Shown: piece by piece, positions 44,752 to 51,452 of the stretch
How the letters are laid out: every line of letters begins with the position of its first letter
Position numbering within the stretch: the stretch's first letter is position 1
IMG/VR virus record: IMGVR_UViG_3300044816_000011
Coordinates: 1-64,000 of that record
Strand: one strand, 5' to 3'
Source of the DNA: a virus
Length of the DNA: 64,000 bases
Made by a program: the position numbers and the translations under genes
Notes under the pieces: generated by a model
What the model was told of the DNA's origin: nothing
Databases searched by the model: none
Seen by the model: only the letters and a program-made list of their open reading frames with translations

Positions 44752-45845
44752 TATTTAACTCCGATAACCTGTAAGTGTGCGTTCGATTTCCAGCGAAATC
44801 GCCGCATGGGTCCCTCGACCCAATAATACGACATCACAGCTCCTGCAAACGACAGCCCCCATGCCATCGCGTCATGCATAAATGGATTCTCAATCAATAC
44901 ATCCGACACGATCAGTGCGAGACAATGATATAGGTACAGGGAATAGCTGATCGCACCAATGAATACGAGTGGGCGGTATTCGATGGCGGATTTTACAGCG
45001 CTCGCCGGTGCGCGCCAGAACAGTGATACAAACAGAGCCGTGAGCGAAAGCCCTTGAACCGTGTAGATAAATGTTTCCTTGTATTCCTCGCTGCGCGGGA
45101 AAAATGATAGCGCCATGATAACTGCGGCTACGGCTGCGCCTCGATAACCTTGCAATGCACTCAGGAACCGTTCTGCTAGGCTGCCATCCAATCTTTCAGC
45201 GCGCCTGAATATAAGCGACAGCGCGCAGCCGTAAACAATAGAATCGAGGCGCGTATCAGTGCCCATATAGATGCGCTGGGGCGGCAGGTCACATGCATGC
45301 ACGAGCCACAACCGCCATACCAATTCCAGGCATACGAAGGCACATAGTCCGATCAGTAACCGATCTAAATATTTTCGGCACGCTAGGAGCAGCAGGGGGA
45401 ACAGCAAGTAAAAGTGCTCCTCAACGGCCAATGACCATGTAATCATCAGTGGCGATCTCACCTCGACCGCCGCATGGTAGGCCGTGAATGGGGTGTAGAT
45501 CGTGTGATAGTTGGCGTAGTAAAAGAGCGCCGACGATATGTCAGATAACGGCATTGGATAGTCCAGCAGATGCATTATCAGGGCCGACAGTGCGACATAG
45601 ACGACGAGCGCAGGCATGAGGCGAAACCAGCGACGGCGATAGAACGCGCTTAGACTCAGCGTGCCAGTGCGGTCGATTTCGGCAAGCAGTAAACGCGTGA
45701 TGATGAACCCAGAAATAAAGAAAAATATCGTCACGCCAAGTCCCCCTGGGATGTGGTGCTTATCGAAAATGTGACTGGTTGCGACGATCAGCACAGACAT
45801 TCCCCGGAGGCCGTCGAGAGCAGGGATGCGTCCTGAGCTACTCAC
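44751..45845 (-). CDS. Membrane O-acyltransferase (acyltransferase 3 family)
   Basis: 364 residues, GTG start. The N-terminus has RIPALDGLRGMSVLIVATSH, then ITIFFFISGFIITRLL, the signature of acyltransferase 3 enzymes, followed by RRRWFRLMPALVVYVALSAL and around nine further hydrophobic segments, ending SYYWVEGPMRRF. Such enzymes acetylate cell-surface sugars such as O-antigen. On a phage this suggests surface modification of the infected cell, for example to block other phages. Flanked by tiny membrane-protein genes. Confidence 0.8.
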   Translation of the reverse strand: MSSSGRIPALDGLRGMSVLIVATSHIFDKHHIPGGLGVTIFFFISGFIITRLLLAEIDRTGTLSLSAFYRRRWFRLMPALVVYVALSALIMHLLDYPMPLSDISSALFYYANYHTIYTPFTAYHAAVEVRSPLMITWSLAVEEHFYLLFPLLLLACRKYLDRLLIGLCAFVCLELVWRLWLVHACDLPPQRIYMGTDTRLDSIVYGCALSLIFRRAERLDGSLAERFLSALQGYRGAAVAAVIMALSFFPRSEEYKETFIYTVQGLSLTALFVSLFWRAPASAVKSAIEYRPLVFIGAISYSLYLYHCLALIVSDVLIENPFMHDAMAWGLSFAGAVMSYYWVEGPMRRFRWKSNAHLQVIGVK

Positions 45846-45924
45846 TCATCACCCATATATAGGAAAATACGACAGCGATTCCGCAGAGCGTCAAAATAAT
45901 CGCCTCGTTTAGATTACGGGACAT
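45838..45924 (-). CDS. 28-residue one-pass membrane peptide
   Basis: ORF overlapping the acyltransferase start by eight bases and the upstream gene end. Sequence MSRNLNEAIILTLCGIAVVF then SYIWVMSE, one hydrophobic segment. Overlaps on both sides support it as part of a translationally coupled string of small genes. Confidence 0.4.
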   Translation of the reverse strand: MSRNLNEAIILTLCGIAVVFSYIWVMSE

Positions 45925-46084
45925 GATGGCGCTGACTATTCACATAGTCCCAGTAAGACGTATGAAGCCGAACGCGCTCATGTTTCTTCCAGTAGCCGAA
46001 GGCGATCGCGACTAGTACGGCGATCACGATACCGGTGATGAATAAGTACAGGATCGCGAAGGTGGTTAGCAGAATATGCATCAT
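45914..46084 (-). CDS. Small one-pass membrane protein
   Basis: 56 residues. Hydrophobic N-terminal segment (FAILYLFITGIVIAVLVAIA) and a basic tail (YWKKHERVRLHTSYWDYVNS). The start overlaps the stop of the upstream membrane gene by four bases. Possible partner of the acyltransferase, comparable with three-gene gtr modules only in its neighbourhood, not in sequence. Confidence 0.5.
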   Translation of the reverse strand: MMHILLTTFAILYLFITGIVIAVLVAIAFGYWKKHERVRLHTSYWDYVNSQRHHVP

Positions 46085-46272
46085 GGCAGCACCCGGTAGT
46101 GACGTCTAGAACGGTGATACTGACTCGTGAAGTACGAGCCGATCGCGACGCCGACGAGCCAGATAATCGTCATCGCCGCGCCCACAAAACACATCAGCAC
46201 GAAGGCGGCCTTGAGCGTCCAGAAGACACTGGTGCAACAAACCCAAGTGTGAGTAGCGAGGAAATCAGACAT
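46081..46272 (-). CDS. Small membrane protein
   Basis: 63 residues with an extended hydrophobic region (LKAAFVLMCFVGAAMTIIWL, VGVAIGSYF) and a basic end (YHRSRRHYRVLP). A strong ribosome site (CTGGAGG) lies ahead. First well-supported gene of the short membrane-protein cluster. Confidence 0.5.
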   Translation of the reverse strand: MSDFLATHTWVCCTSVFWTLKAAFVLMCFVGAAMTIIWLVGVAIGSYFTSQYHRSRRHYRVLP

Positions 46273-46354
46273 ACAAGACCTCCAGGATAATTATTGCGAT
46301 GCAAAATATGATTCCTAGGACGGCAATCATCGATTCGCGGGTGTTTTCGTCCAT
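46265..46354 (-). CDS. 29-residue membrane peptide ORF
   Basis: ATG to stop encodes MDENTRESMIAVLGIIFCIA plus nine residues with one hydrophobic stretch. If the promoter at 46361-46390 is correct, its start lies at the transcript end, so it would be read only as a leaderless message. Its end contains the ribosome site for the next gene. Confidence 0.3.
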   Translation of the reverse strand: MDENTRESMIAVLGIIFCIAIIILEVLYV

Positions 46355-46360
46355 TGGTGT

Positions 46361-46390
46361 AATGTATCGCAAGCGGCTATTGGTTGTCAA
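46361..46390 (-). promoter_or_regulatory. Sigma70-type promoter with a repeated 16-bp element in the spacer
   Basis: On the minus strand: TTGACA (46385-46390), 18-base spacer, TACATT (46361-46366). The spacer contains ATAGCCGCTTGCGATA (46365-46380), a near copy of which lies upstream of the other minus-strand unit (51364-51379). Position in the spacer is classic for a repressor site. Confidence 0.5.
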
Positions 46391-46674
46391 GTATTATCAG
46401 GCGTCACTAAATGCTGATTCTTCAGCAGGAACTGACATACAGCGTTGGACCATAAGTCAGCAGCCTCTTGATCCGGTAGATCTTCGCCAGGATTAGCGGT
46501 AGCGAGCAGAACAACAGCGTCTCTAAGTTCGATGAGGGTATTGTCCCGCTCCGCCACAGCATGGGCCAGATCGTAATTGGCCGATTTAAGTTCTGATTTC
46601 AATCTATCAATCTCGGCAATAGCGTCTTCATAACGAGCCCGCCAATGTTCGATCATTTCCGTAAAACTAGCCAC
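46387..46674 (-). CDS. Small coiled-coil hypothetical protein
   Basis: 95 residues, GTG start. Long helix (DAIAEIDRLKSELKSANYDL, AHAVAERDNTLIELRDAVVL) and a shorter C-terminal part. The last codons overlap the promoter element of the next unit. Function unknown. Confidence 0.5.
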   Translation of the reverse strand: MASFTEMIEHWRARYEDAIAEIDRLKSELKSANYDLAHAVAERDNTLIELRDAVVLLATANPGEDLPDQEAADLWSNAVCQFLLKNQHLVTPDNT

Positions 46675-46828
46675 GTTCCGCCTCCCGCCTCCGCTCCCGC
46701 GCCTCGACCATCTTGCGATAGTGCTCCGCGTTGCCGCGCTTCTTTTTCTTGCCTTTGCCGTTCTTGCCGCCCTGCGCGCCGATCTTGGCCATGTAGTCGG
46801 AGACTGATTTGGGGACGTCGCGGGTCAC
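46667..46828 (-). CDS. Small very basic phage protein (GGKNGKGKK type)
   Basis: 53 residues, GTG start overlapping the upstream stop. Sequence begins VTRDVPKSVSDYMAKIGAQG, continues GKNGKGKKKKRGNAEHYRK and ends in a charged helix. Small basic proteins of this style are common in phages and bacteria and may bind nucleic acid. Confidence 0.55.
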   Translation of the reverse strand: MTRDVPKSVSDYMAKIGAQGGKNGKGKKKKRGNAEHYRKMVEARERRREAERG

Positions 46829-47322
46829 AGCTTAATCTCGATGCGTTCACCCGACTCCAAGTACGCTCCAGGCACATCCGTCCCAGCCTGCAACGCGGCC
46901 TTAACCGCCTTCTTATCAACTCGCCTCGGCGGCGGATCAGGCTGGATCCAGAACGCCTCCGGGATCGATGGCTCGTCGCTGACTTGCACGGCCACCGGGT
47001 TATTGCGGCGGGCGATGACGATTTCGGGCGTGTTGATTTTTTTCCAGTCCATCGCCATAAATTGTAGGAGCAAATAGGCCCGCATCGACTCGGCGCGCTT
47101 GCCAATCCTGAGCGCACGGAGATCCATAGCAGCAGCGGCTTCGGCGATGGCTTTGGCTTCGGCGTCAAGGCCCATGATGAACTTGGCGACTGCTACGGCC
47201 TTGACTTCGAAATCTCCTTCAAGGCTCTCTAGGGTATCCGCAATGAACTCGGGCGCTAGGTCGTCGCTGTCGGCTAGGGATTCTAGAGCGCGGTATTGCG
47301 ATGCAATTTCAAACAGACGCAC
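46825..47322 (-). CDS. Gp157-like phage protein (Siphovirus Gp157 family)
   Basis: 165 residues. The family pattern is seen throughout: LFEIASQYRALESLADSDDL, then LESLEGDFEVKAVAVAKFIM, RAYLLLQFMAMDWKKINTP, NNPVAVQVSDEPSIPEAFW, and a final DKKAVKAALQAGTDVPGAYL. Proteins of this family usually stand beside single-strand annealing recombinases, as here, and a protective role against host defence has been suggested for members in lactic phages. Start overlaps the recT-like stop. Confidence 0.75.
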   Translation of the reverse strand: MRLFEIASQYRALESLADSDDLAPEFIADTLESLEGDFEVKAVAVAKFIMGLDAEAKAIAEAAAAMDLRALRIGKRAESMRAYLLLQFMAMDWKKINTPEIVIARRNNPVAVQVSDEPSIPEAFWIQPDPPPRRVDKKAVKAALQAGTDVPGAYLESGERIEIKL

Positions 47323-48110
47323 TAGACTATCTCCCCAGCCTCAATCACCGAGCACATATCGTCGTACACCGACTTCAGTCGCTTCTTCGCGTTCTCGTCG
47401 CCGGCAGTCTTAGCGATTGTGTAGGCTTTGCCGAACGCTTGGATTAGTTCTGGCATGGTCTTCACGTCCATGCTGTTAACCAGCGCATCGACTTCTTCGA
47501 CCGGCAACTCAGACTTGACCTGCGCGGCTGATTCGGCAACGGCTTGCGTGATCGAGACGGGATCGGGTACCGTTTCGGATTCGATCTGGCGCAGTTCCGC
47601 CGGGGTGTACATCTGCGATGTCGCGCCCGGAGCCGCGCTACGAACGCCTTCCGAGATGCATCGGCTACGCAGCATGGCCCGTGTGTACTTCGAGTACATG
47701 CCGCCTTCCTTGCTCGCGAGGCCAGCCTTTTTGGCTCGCTCAATCGTCCAGTCGATCAATATCGGTTTCGGCGATAATGGATGCGAGAACAGGGCAGACG
47801 CACATTCATCCGTCAGTGCCTGCCACTCAATACGGCCCCCGCTAGCCTGAAAATCTCGCAACATGGCCTCGGCGTTCTTGGAGGCTTTACCATTGATGAC
47901 GTTGAAATCCCGAGCGATCAATGCGGGATTTTTATTTTCGGCTTGGGCAATTAGCATTAATGCCAATGCCTGATCCGGATCTTTGATTCCGAATAGCCCT
48001 GAATTTGCGAATGTTTTCGCGATTCGCTGCAGTTGTTCGAAGCTAAACGATTGTGGCGCAGGATACTGCTGAATATCTTGCGGGATTCTAGTGACTAGTT
48101 CTTTAGACAT
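47322..48110 (-). CDS. RecT-like single-strand annealing protein
   Basis: 262 residues from the ATG at 48110 with TGAGG upstream; a longer frame to 48233 overlaps the next gene and is not preferred. Family pattern: FEQLQRIAKTFANSGLFGIK, QALALMLIAQAENKNPALIA, RDFNVINGKASKNAEAMLRD, YSKYTRAMLRSRCISEGVRS, TSQMYTPAELRQIESE. It would pair homologous strands during replication or recombination. Neighbouring Gp157-like gene supports it. Confidence 0.7.
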   Translation of the reverse strand: MSKELVTRIPQDIQQYPAPQSFSFEQLQRIAKTFANSGLFGIKDPDQALALMLIAQAENKNPALIARDFNVINGKASKNAEAMLRDFQASGGRIEWQALTDECASALFSHPLSPKPILIDWTIERAKKAGLASKEGGMYSKYTRAMLRSRCISEGVRSAAPGATSQMYTPAELRQIESETVPDPVSITQAVAESAAQVKSELPVEEVDALVNSMDVKTMPELIQAFGKAYTIAKTAGDENAKKRLKSVYDDMCSVIEAGEIV

Positions 48111-48117
48111 ATAAACC

Positions 48118-50151
48118 TCAGGATTCAAATTGTGGGAAATAGTCTGATGGCTTAGCGAAGACGAGCGCGCCTCCAGGCAAACGCCACGTACTCGCCGCAG
48201 CCGCCTGACAATCCGTGCTCGCTTGGCCGTCATAGGCGTCAGGCTGTACGCGAAGCTGATACCGCTTCACACTCCCATCCGGCTCAGCCGTCGAGTTCAG
48301 CAAATCAATCATCACAATCGTCTCGTCGCCCTGGATTTCCTTGCGCAGCAGTCGCGCTGTCCGCAGGCCGACAATCGGGTGATCGGCTGGGAGCTCGTGG
48401 ACGATGGTCGCGCCGCTGTCTCGCAGATACCTGGCTGCGCCATAGCGGTCGATCATCACGCGGCGGACCTCGGCGTTGGTTTCCGCTTCGATCTGATGCA
48501 CCGTGAGCGTTTCAGGCGCTTCGACGATTTGCTGCGTAACACGCACGCCGTGAATCGAATACACGCCCCAGCCGTCATTCCAAGAAACAGCGGGGCCGGT
48601 AGTATTGTGCAATCGATGCGACCCCCATCCGCGCGGTCGATTCGCATCGACCAATTCCCGATGGATGGAGCGAGGCCGCTCACAGACCATGATGAAATCT
48701 TTGTGCGGATACCACCAGCAAGCAGACTGGATGGTTTTTTCGTAAGCGATTCCGCGCCGCCAGAGATCGCCATTTAAATCAAGATTGGCGACTTCGCGAA
48801 AGAACGATGTGTACGCGCCGCCCCAATACCATCCGCCACACCAGAACTGGCCGCCGATATAGTTGGACCACATGTTTTTTATACAATCTAAGACCGCAGC
48901 ATGGATCTTAGAAGAAGGAACAGCGCCGTCAACAGCGCCGCGAACAGCGCCGTCAACAGCGCCGTGAACAGCGCCGTCAACAGCGCCGTGAACAGCGCCT
49001 TGAACAGCGCCGCGAACAGCGCCGCCAACAGCGCCGTCAACAGCGCCGTCAACAGCGCCGTGAACAGCGCCGTCAACAGCGCCGTGAACAGCGCCGCCAA
49101 CAGCGCCGTCAACAGCGCCGTGAACAGCGCCGCGAACAGCGCCGTCAACAGCGCCTTGAACAGCGCCTTGAACAGCGCCGTCAACAGCGCCGCCAACAGC
49201 GCCGCGAACAGCGCCGCCAACAGCGCCGCCAACAGCGCCGTCAACAGCGCCTTGAACAGCGCCGTCAACAGCGCCGTCAACAGCGCCGCGAACAGCGCCG
49301 TCAACAGCGCCGCCAACAGCGCCGCGAACAGCGCCGTCAACAGCGCCGTCAACAGCGCCTTGAACAACGTCGCCAACAGCGCCTTGAACAGCGCCTTGAA
49401 CAGCGCCTTGAACAGCGCCGTCAACAGCGCCGACAACAGCGCCGCGAACAGCGCCGCCAACAGCGCCGCCAACAGCGCCGCCAACAGCGCCGCGAACAGC
49501 GCCGCCAACAGCGCCGCCAACAGCGCCGCGAACAGCGCCTTGAACAACGTCGCCAACAGCGCCTTGAACAGCGCCTTGAACAGCGCCGTCAACAGCGCCG
49601 CCAACAGCGCCGCGAACAGCGCCGCCAACAGCGCCGCCAACAGCGCCGCGAACAGCGCCTTGAACAACGTCGCCAACAGCGCCGTGAACAACGTCGCCAA
49701 CAGCGCCGTGAACAGCGTCGCGAACAGCGCCGTGAACAGCGCCGTGAACAGCGCCGCCAACAGCGCCGCTAACAGCGTCGCGAACAGCGTCGCGAACAGC
49801 GCCTTGAACAGCGCCGCGAACAGCGCCGCGAACAGCGCCGTCAACAGCGCCGTGAACAGCGCCGTCAACAGCGTCGCGAACAGCGTCAGTGCCGCTCAGT
49901 TTCTTAGCCATCTGAATTAGGAAAGCAGCGGTCGGAGCGGCAATAGCCATTACCATCGGAGATGTGACCCAGACGACATTCCCATGCCATGGGATGCCCG
50001 CGTACCGATAACATTCCTCGGCCGCTGATTCGAATTGCGTCCGGTCAGCGGGGCCAGTGCGAAGACCGATCTCTATCCATTTGTCCGCCCATTCATCGAA
50101 TCTAGCGGTCTGCGCGGCTGTTAGCTTATCAACTCGTAATACTTTCTTCAT
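48118..50151 (-). CDS. GAVx tandem-repeat protein with DUF6745-like C-terminus
   Basis: 677 residues. Residues 1-88 form a helical head (FDEWADKWIEIGLRTGPADR, GNVVWVTSPMVMAIAAPTAA). From about 89 to 411 the chain is a tetrapeptide tandem, Gly-Ala-Val plus one polar residue (D, R, H, Q or G). The rest (about 412-677) looks like the DUF6745 family: CIKNMWSNYIGGQFWCGGWY, HKDFIMVCERPRSIHREL, RLHNTTGPAVSWNDGWGVYS, NAEVRRVMIDRYGAARYLR, NSTAEPDGSVKRYQLRV. Function unknown. It lies between recT-like and a His-rich protein gene. Confidence 0.75.
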   Translation of the reverse strand: MKKVLRVDKLTAAQTARFDEWADKWIEIGLRTGPADRTQFESAAEECYRYAGIPWHGNVVWVTSPMVMAIAAPTAAFLIQMAKKLSGTDAVRDAVDGAVHGAVDGAVRGAVRGAVQGAVRDAVRDAVSGAVGGAVHGAVHGAVRDAVHGAVGDVVHGAVGDVVQGAVRGAVGGAVGGAVRGAVGGAVDGAVQGAVQGAVGDVVQGAVRGAVGGAVGGAVRGAVGGAVGGAVGGAVRGAVVGAVDGAVQGAVQGAVQGAVGDVVQGAVDGAVDGAVRGAVGGAVDGAVRGAVDGAVDGAVQGAVDGAVGGAVGGAVRGAVGGAVDGAVQGAVQGAVDGAVRGAVHGAVDGAVGGAVHGAVDGAVHGAVDGAVDGAVGGAVRGAVQGAVHGAVDGAVHGAVDGAVRGAVDGAVPSSKIHAAVLDCIKNMWSNYIGGQFWCGGWYWGGAYTSFFREVANLDLNGDLWRRGIAYEKTIQSACWWYPHKDFIMVCERPRSIHRELVDANRPRGWGSHRLHNTTGPAVSWNDGWGVYSIHGVRVTQQIVEAPETLTVHQIEAETNAEVRRVMIDRYGAARYLRDSGATIVHELPADHPIVGLRTARLLRKEIQGDETIVMIDLLNSTAEPDGSVKRYQLRVQPDAYDGQASTDCQAAAASTWRLPGGALVFAKPSDYFPQFES
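48919..49887 (-). repeat. About 80-copy 12-bp tandem array
   Basis: Unit on the plus strand aacagcgccNNN, in exact 12-base phase over the whole length with no insertion or deletion. In the gene frame three codons are nearly fixed (GGC GCT GTT) and the fourth is GAC, CGC, CAC, GGC or CAA. Larger blocks recur, such as QGAVGDVVQGAVRGAV twice, showing higher-order duplications. Confidence 0.95.
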
Positions 50152-50156
50152 GGCAT

Positions 50157-50480
50157 TTAATCCTGTACGTTGCGCAAAGCGGCAGGCGTATATTCGACCT
50201 GAGATGGCAGCAGGTATTTGCCAGGTAGTACACGAGCCGTGCTGTGCTCCTCGTGCAATAGATCCGATGGCGCTGAGACTTCTAGGTATCGTTCGCCAGA
50301 ACCGGTGCGATAAAGCTTCACGCCGTCTTGACGGTCTACGAACTCGAAACGATGGTGGTGGCCGGTCATCTCACCGAATGCGAGGATGACTTTGTTGCCA
50401 GTCGGCGGCTGTAGCACGGCGTCTGTCGGGATGGACTTGATTCGAATCAACGCTACGTCGCCTTGACGGATGACTTTCAT
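50157..50480 (-). CDS. Conserved-type His-rich protein (RQGD/GHHH/HEEH)
   Basis: 107 residues. Motifs in order: RQGDVALIRIKSIP, GEMTGHHHRFEF, LLHEEHSTARVLPGKY, SQVEYTPAALRNVQD. I recall a widespread, uncharacterised family of phage and bacterial proteins with this set; the clustered His and Glu suggest a metal site in a small beta fold. It lies five bases from the GAVx gene, so the two could act together. Confidence 0.65.
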   Translation of the reverse strand: MKVIRQGDVALIRIKSIPTDAVLQPPTGNKVILAFGEMTGHHHRFEFVDRQDGVKLYRTGSGERYLEVSAPSDLLHEEHSTARVLPGKYLLPSQVEYTPAALRNVQD

Positions 50481-50677
50481 GATTGAGATCCTTTGATTGG
50501 TGGAGGAGTTGGATAAGTGGCCGATAGCGCTTCACTGGCTCGAATCTCAGCAACTATAGCCGGGAAAGATTCATAGATTCTAGCTTTCAGAGATGAGTCG
50601 TCTGGGCCGATACCTTCGCAATCGCATACATCGGACATCGCCAATATAATTCGCGCCTCTTGCTCATTGATTTCCAC
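50477..50677 (-). CDS. Small hypothetical protein
   Basis: 66 residues; helical (EQEARIILAMSDVCDCEGIG, SLKARIYESFPAIVAEIRAS), ending in a Pro-rich tail. Overlaps the next gene by four bases. Function unknown. Confidence 0.5.
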   Translation of the reverse strand: MEINEQEARIILAMSDVCDCEGIGPDDSSLKARIYESFPAIVAEIRASEALSATYPTPPPIKGSQS

Positions 50678-50681
50678 GATC

Positions 50682-50882
50682 TTACTCCGCTTGCCGGCGC
50701 AAAAACGCAGGCATCTGTAATTGTGAATCGATCATGGCATAGGACGCATGAGCGCGGCGGAAGTCTGCCGCTGCTACGTACATGCGATCCGTTAATGTCG
50801 GACAGTTTAGCGCGATTGTCTCCATCGCGCCGAGCGCGCAGATGTAGGAGTCGAAGTCGAGGCAGAGGACGACGGGGGTCAC
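50682..50882 (-). CDS. Small hypothetical protein
   Basis: 66 residues from a GTG that overlaps the upstream stop (GTGA). Opens VTPVVLCLDFDSYICALGAM and ends in AFLRRQAE. A longer in-frame extension exists upstream but would overlap the neighbour almost entirely. Function unknown. Confidence 0.45.
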   Translation of the reverse strand: MTPVVLCLDFDSYICALGAMETIALNCPTLTDRMYVAAADFRRAHASYAMIDSQLQMPAFLRRQAE

Positions 50883-51091
50883 TTCGTATACCTCAGATAT
50901 TGGATATAGCGACGGTTCGCAGCGCGGGCACACGTGACATGGTGACGTTTCAGCAATTCTTGGTCGGCCAAGCGAGCGGAACTCATCGCATGTTGGCGAT
51001 CTGCCAAGTACATGCCAGCCATTAAGGCGCTGTGCATCGGAGTCGAGAGGCGATGGCGGCGCTTGACGTAGAACTCGATGGTGGCACTCAT
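50879..51091 (-). CDS. Small basic helical protein
   Basis: 70 residues from the ATG that overlaps the upstream stop (ATGA). Sequence rich in Arg, His and Ala (VKRRHRLSTPMHSALMAGMY, RLADQELLKRHHVTCARAAN). No family recognised. Confidence 0.45.
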   Translation of the reverse strand: MSATIEFYVKRRHRLSTPMHSALMAGMYLADRQHAMSSARLADQELLKRHHVTCARAANRRYIQYLRYTK

Positions 51092-51204
51092 CGCGCATCC
51101 TCCAGACAATGCTTGCTGCGCTTCGTCGGGACTTTCTGCCAGCGCTGCAGGCGTTGGGCCTTGGCCTTGCGGGCGGCGCGGATTTGGCGTTTGGTGGTAG
51201 ACAT
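51088..51204 (-). CDS. 38-residue very basic peptide
   Basis: ATG to stop; about 40 percent Lys and Arg (MSTTKRQIRAARKAKAQRLQ, then RWQKVPTKRSKHC). Its stop overlaps the next start. Possibly a nucleic-acid-binding peptide. Confidence 0.45.
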   Translation of the reverse strand: MSTTKRQIRAARKAKAQRLQRWQKVPTKRSKHCLEDAR

Positions 51205-51224
51205 AATCGAGACCTCAGTGGTAG

Positions 51225-51350
51225 TTAATCAGACAAGATATCATCGCGTGAATCATCGGCTGCTTGCACGGCGCAGTCGTAGTCATCGCTGTCACGTTCG
51301 AACTGTTCGTCACTTTCGAATGTTCGCTCTTCCAATCCATCGGGTGACAT
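51225..51350 (-). CDS. 41-residue acidic protein, first gene of the minus-strand unit
   Basis: ATG with cggaga six bases upstream. Very acidic (LEERTFESDEQFERDSDDYD, then AADDSRDDILSD), probably disordered. It directly follows the divergent control region and would be among the first products made. Acidic early phage proteins sometimes inhibit DNA-binding host enzymes; here only composition is known. Confidence 0.5.
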   Translation of the reverse strand: MSPDGLEERTFESDEQFERDSDDYDCAVQAADDSRDDILSD

Positions 51351-51452
51351 CGATTTCTCCGTTTACCGCAAGCCGCTATGGCCCTTGCGCTGAATGTTGG
51401 CATATGTTTTACTTCAACGCAAGCGGATATTTGGAAATCACACTGAGGTCAC
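51351..51452. promoter_or_regulatory. Divergent control region with two 16-bp elements
   Basis: The only gap between the minus-strand unit and the plus-strand helicase gene. On the minus strand ATAGCGGCTTGCGGTA (51364-51379) and ATATCCGCTTGCGTTG (51415-51430) match the element in the spacer of the promoter at 46361 by 14 and 13 of 16 bases. No convincing sigma70 promoter was seen here by eye. Confidence 0.5.

Noticed and set aside
48919-49887. CRISPR array
   Set aside because: Units are 12 bp, adjoining and without unique spacers; it is coding tandem repeat.
48888-49920. Long open frames in other frames and on the plus strand across the 12-bp array
   Set aside because: A 12-bp unit without stop codons is open in several frames by itself. 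Only the frame joined to non-repeat head and DUF6745-like tail is complete as a protein.
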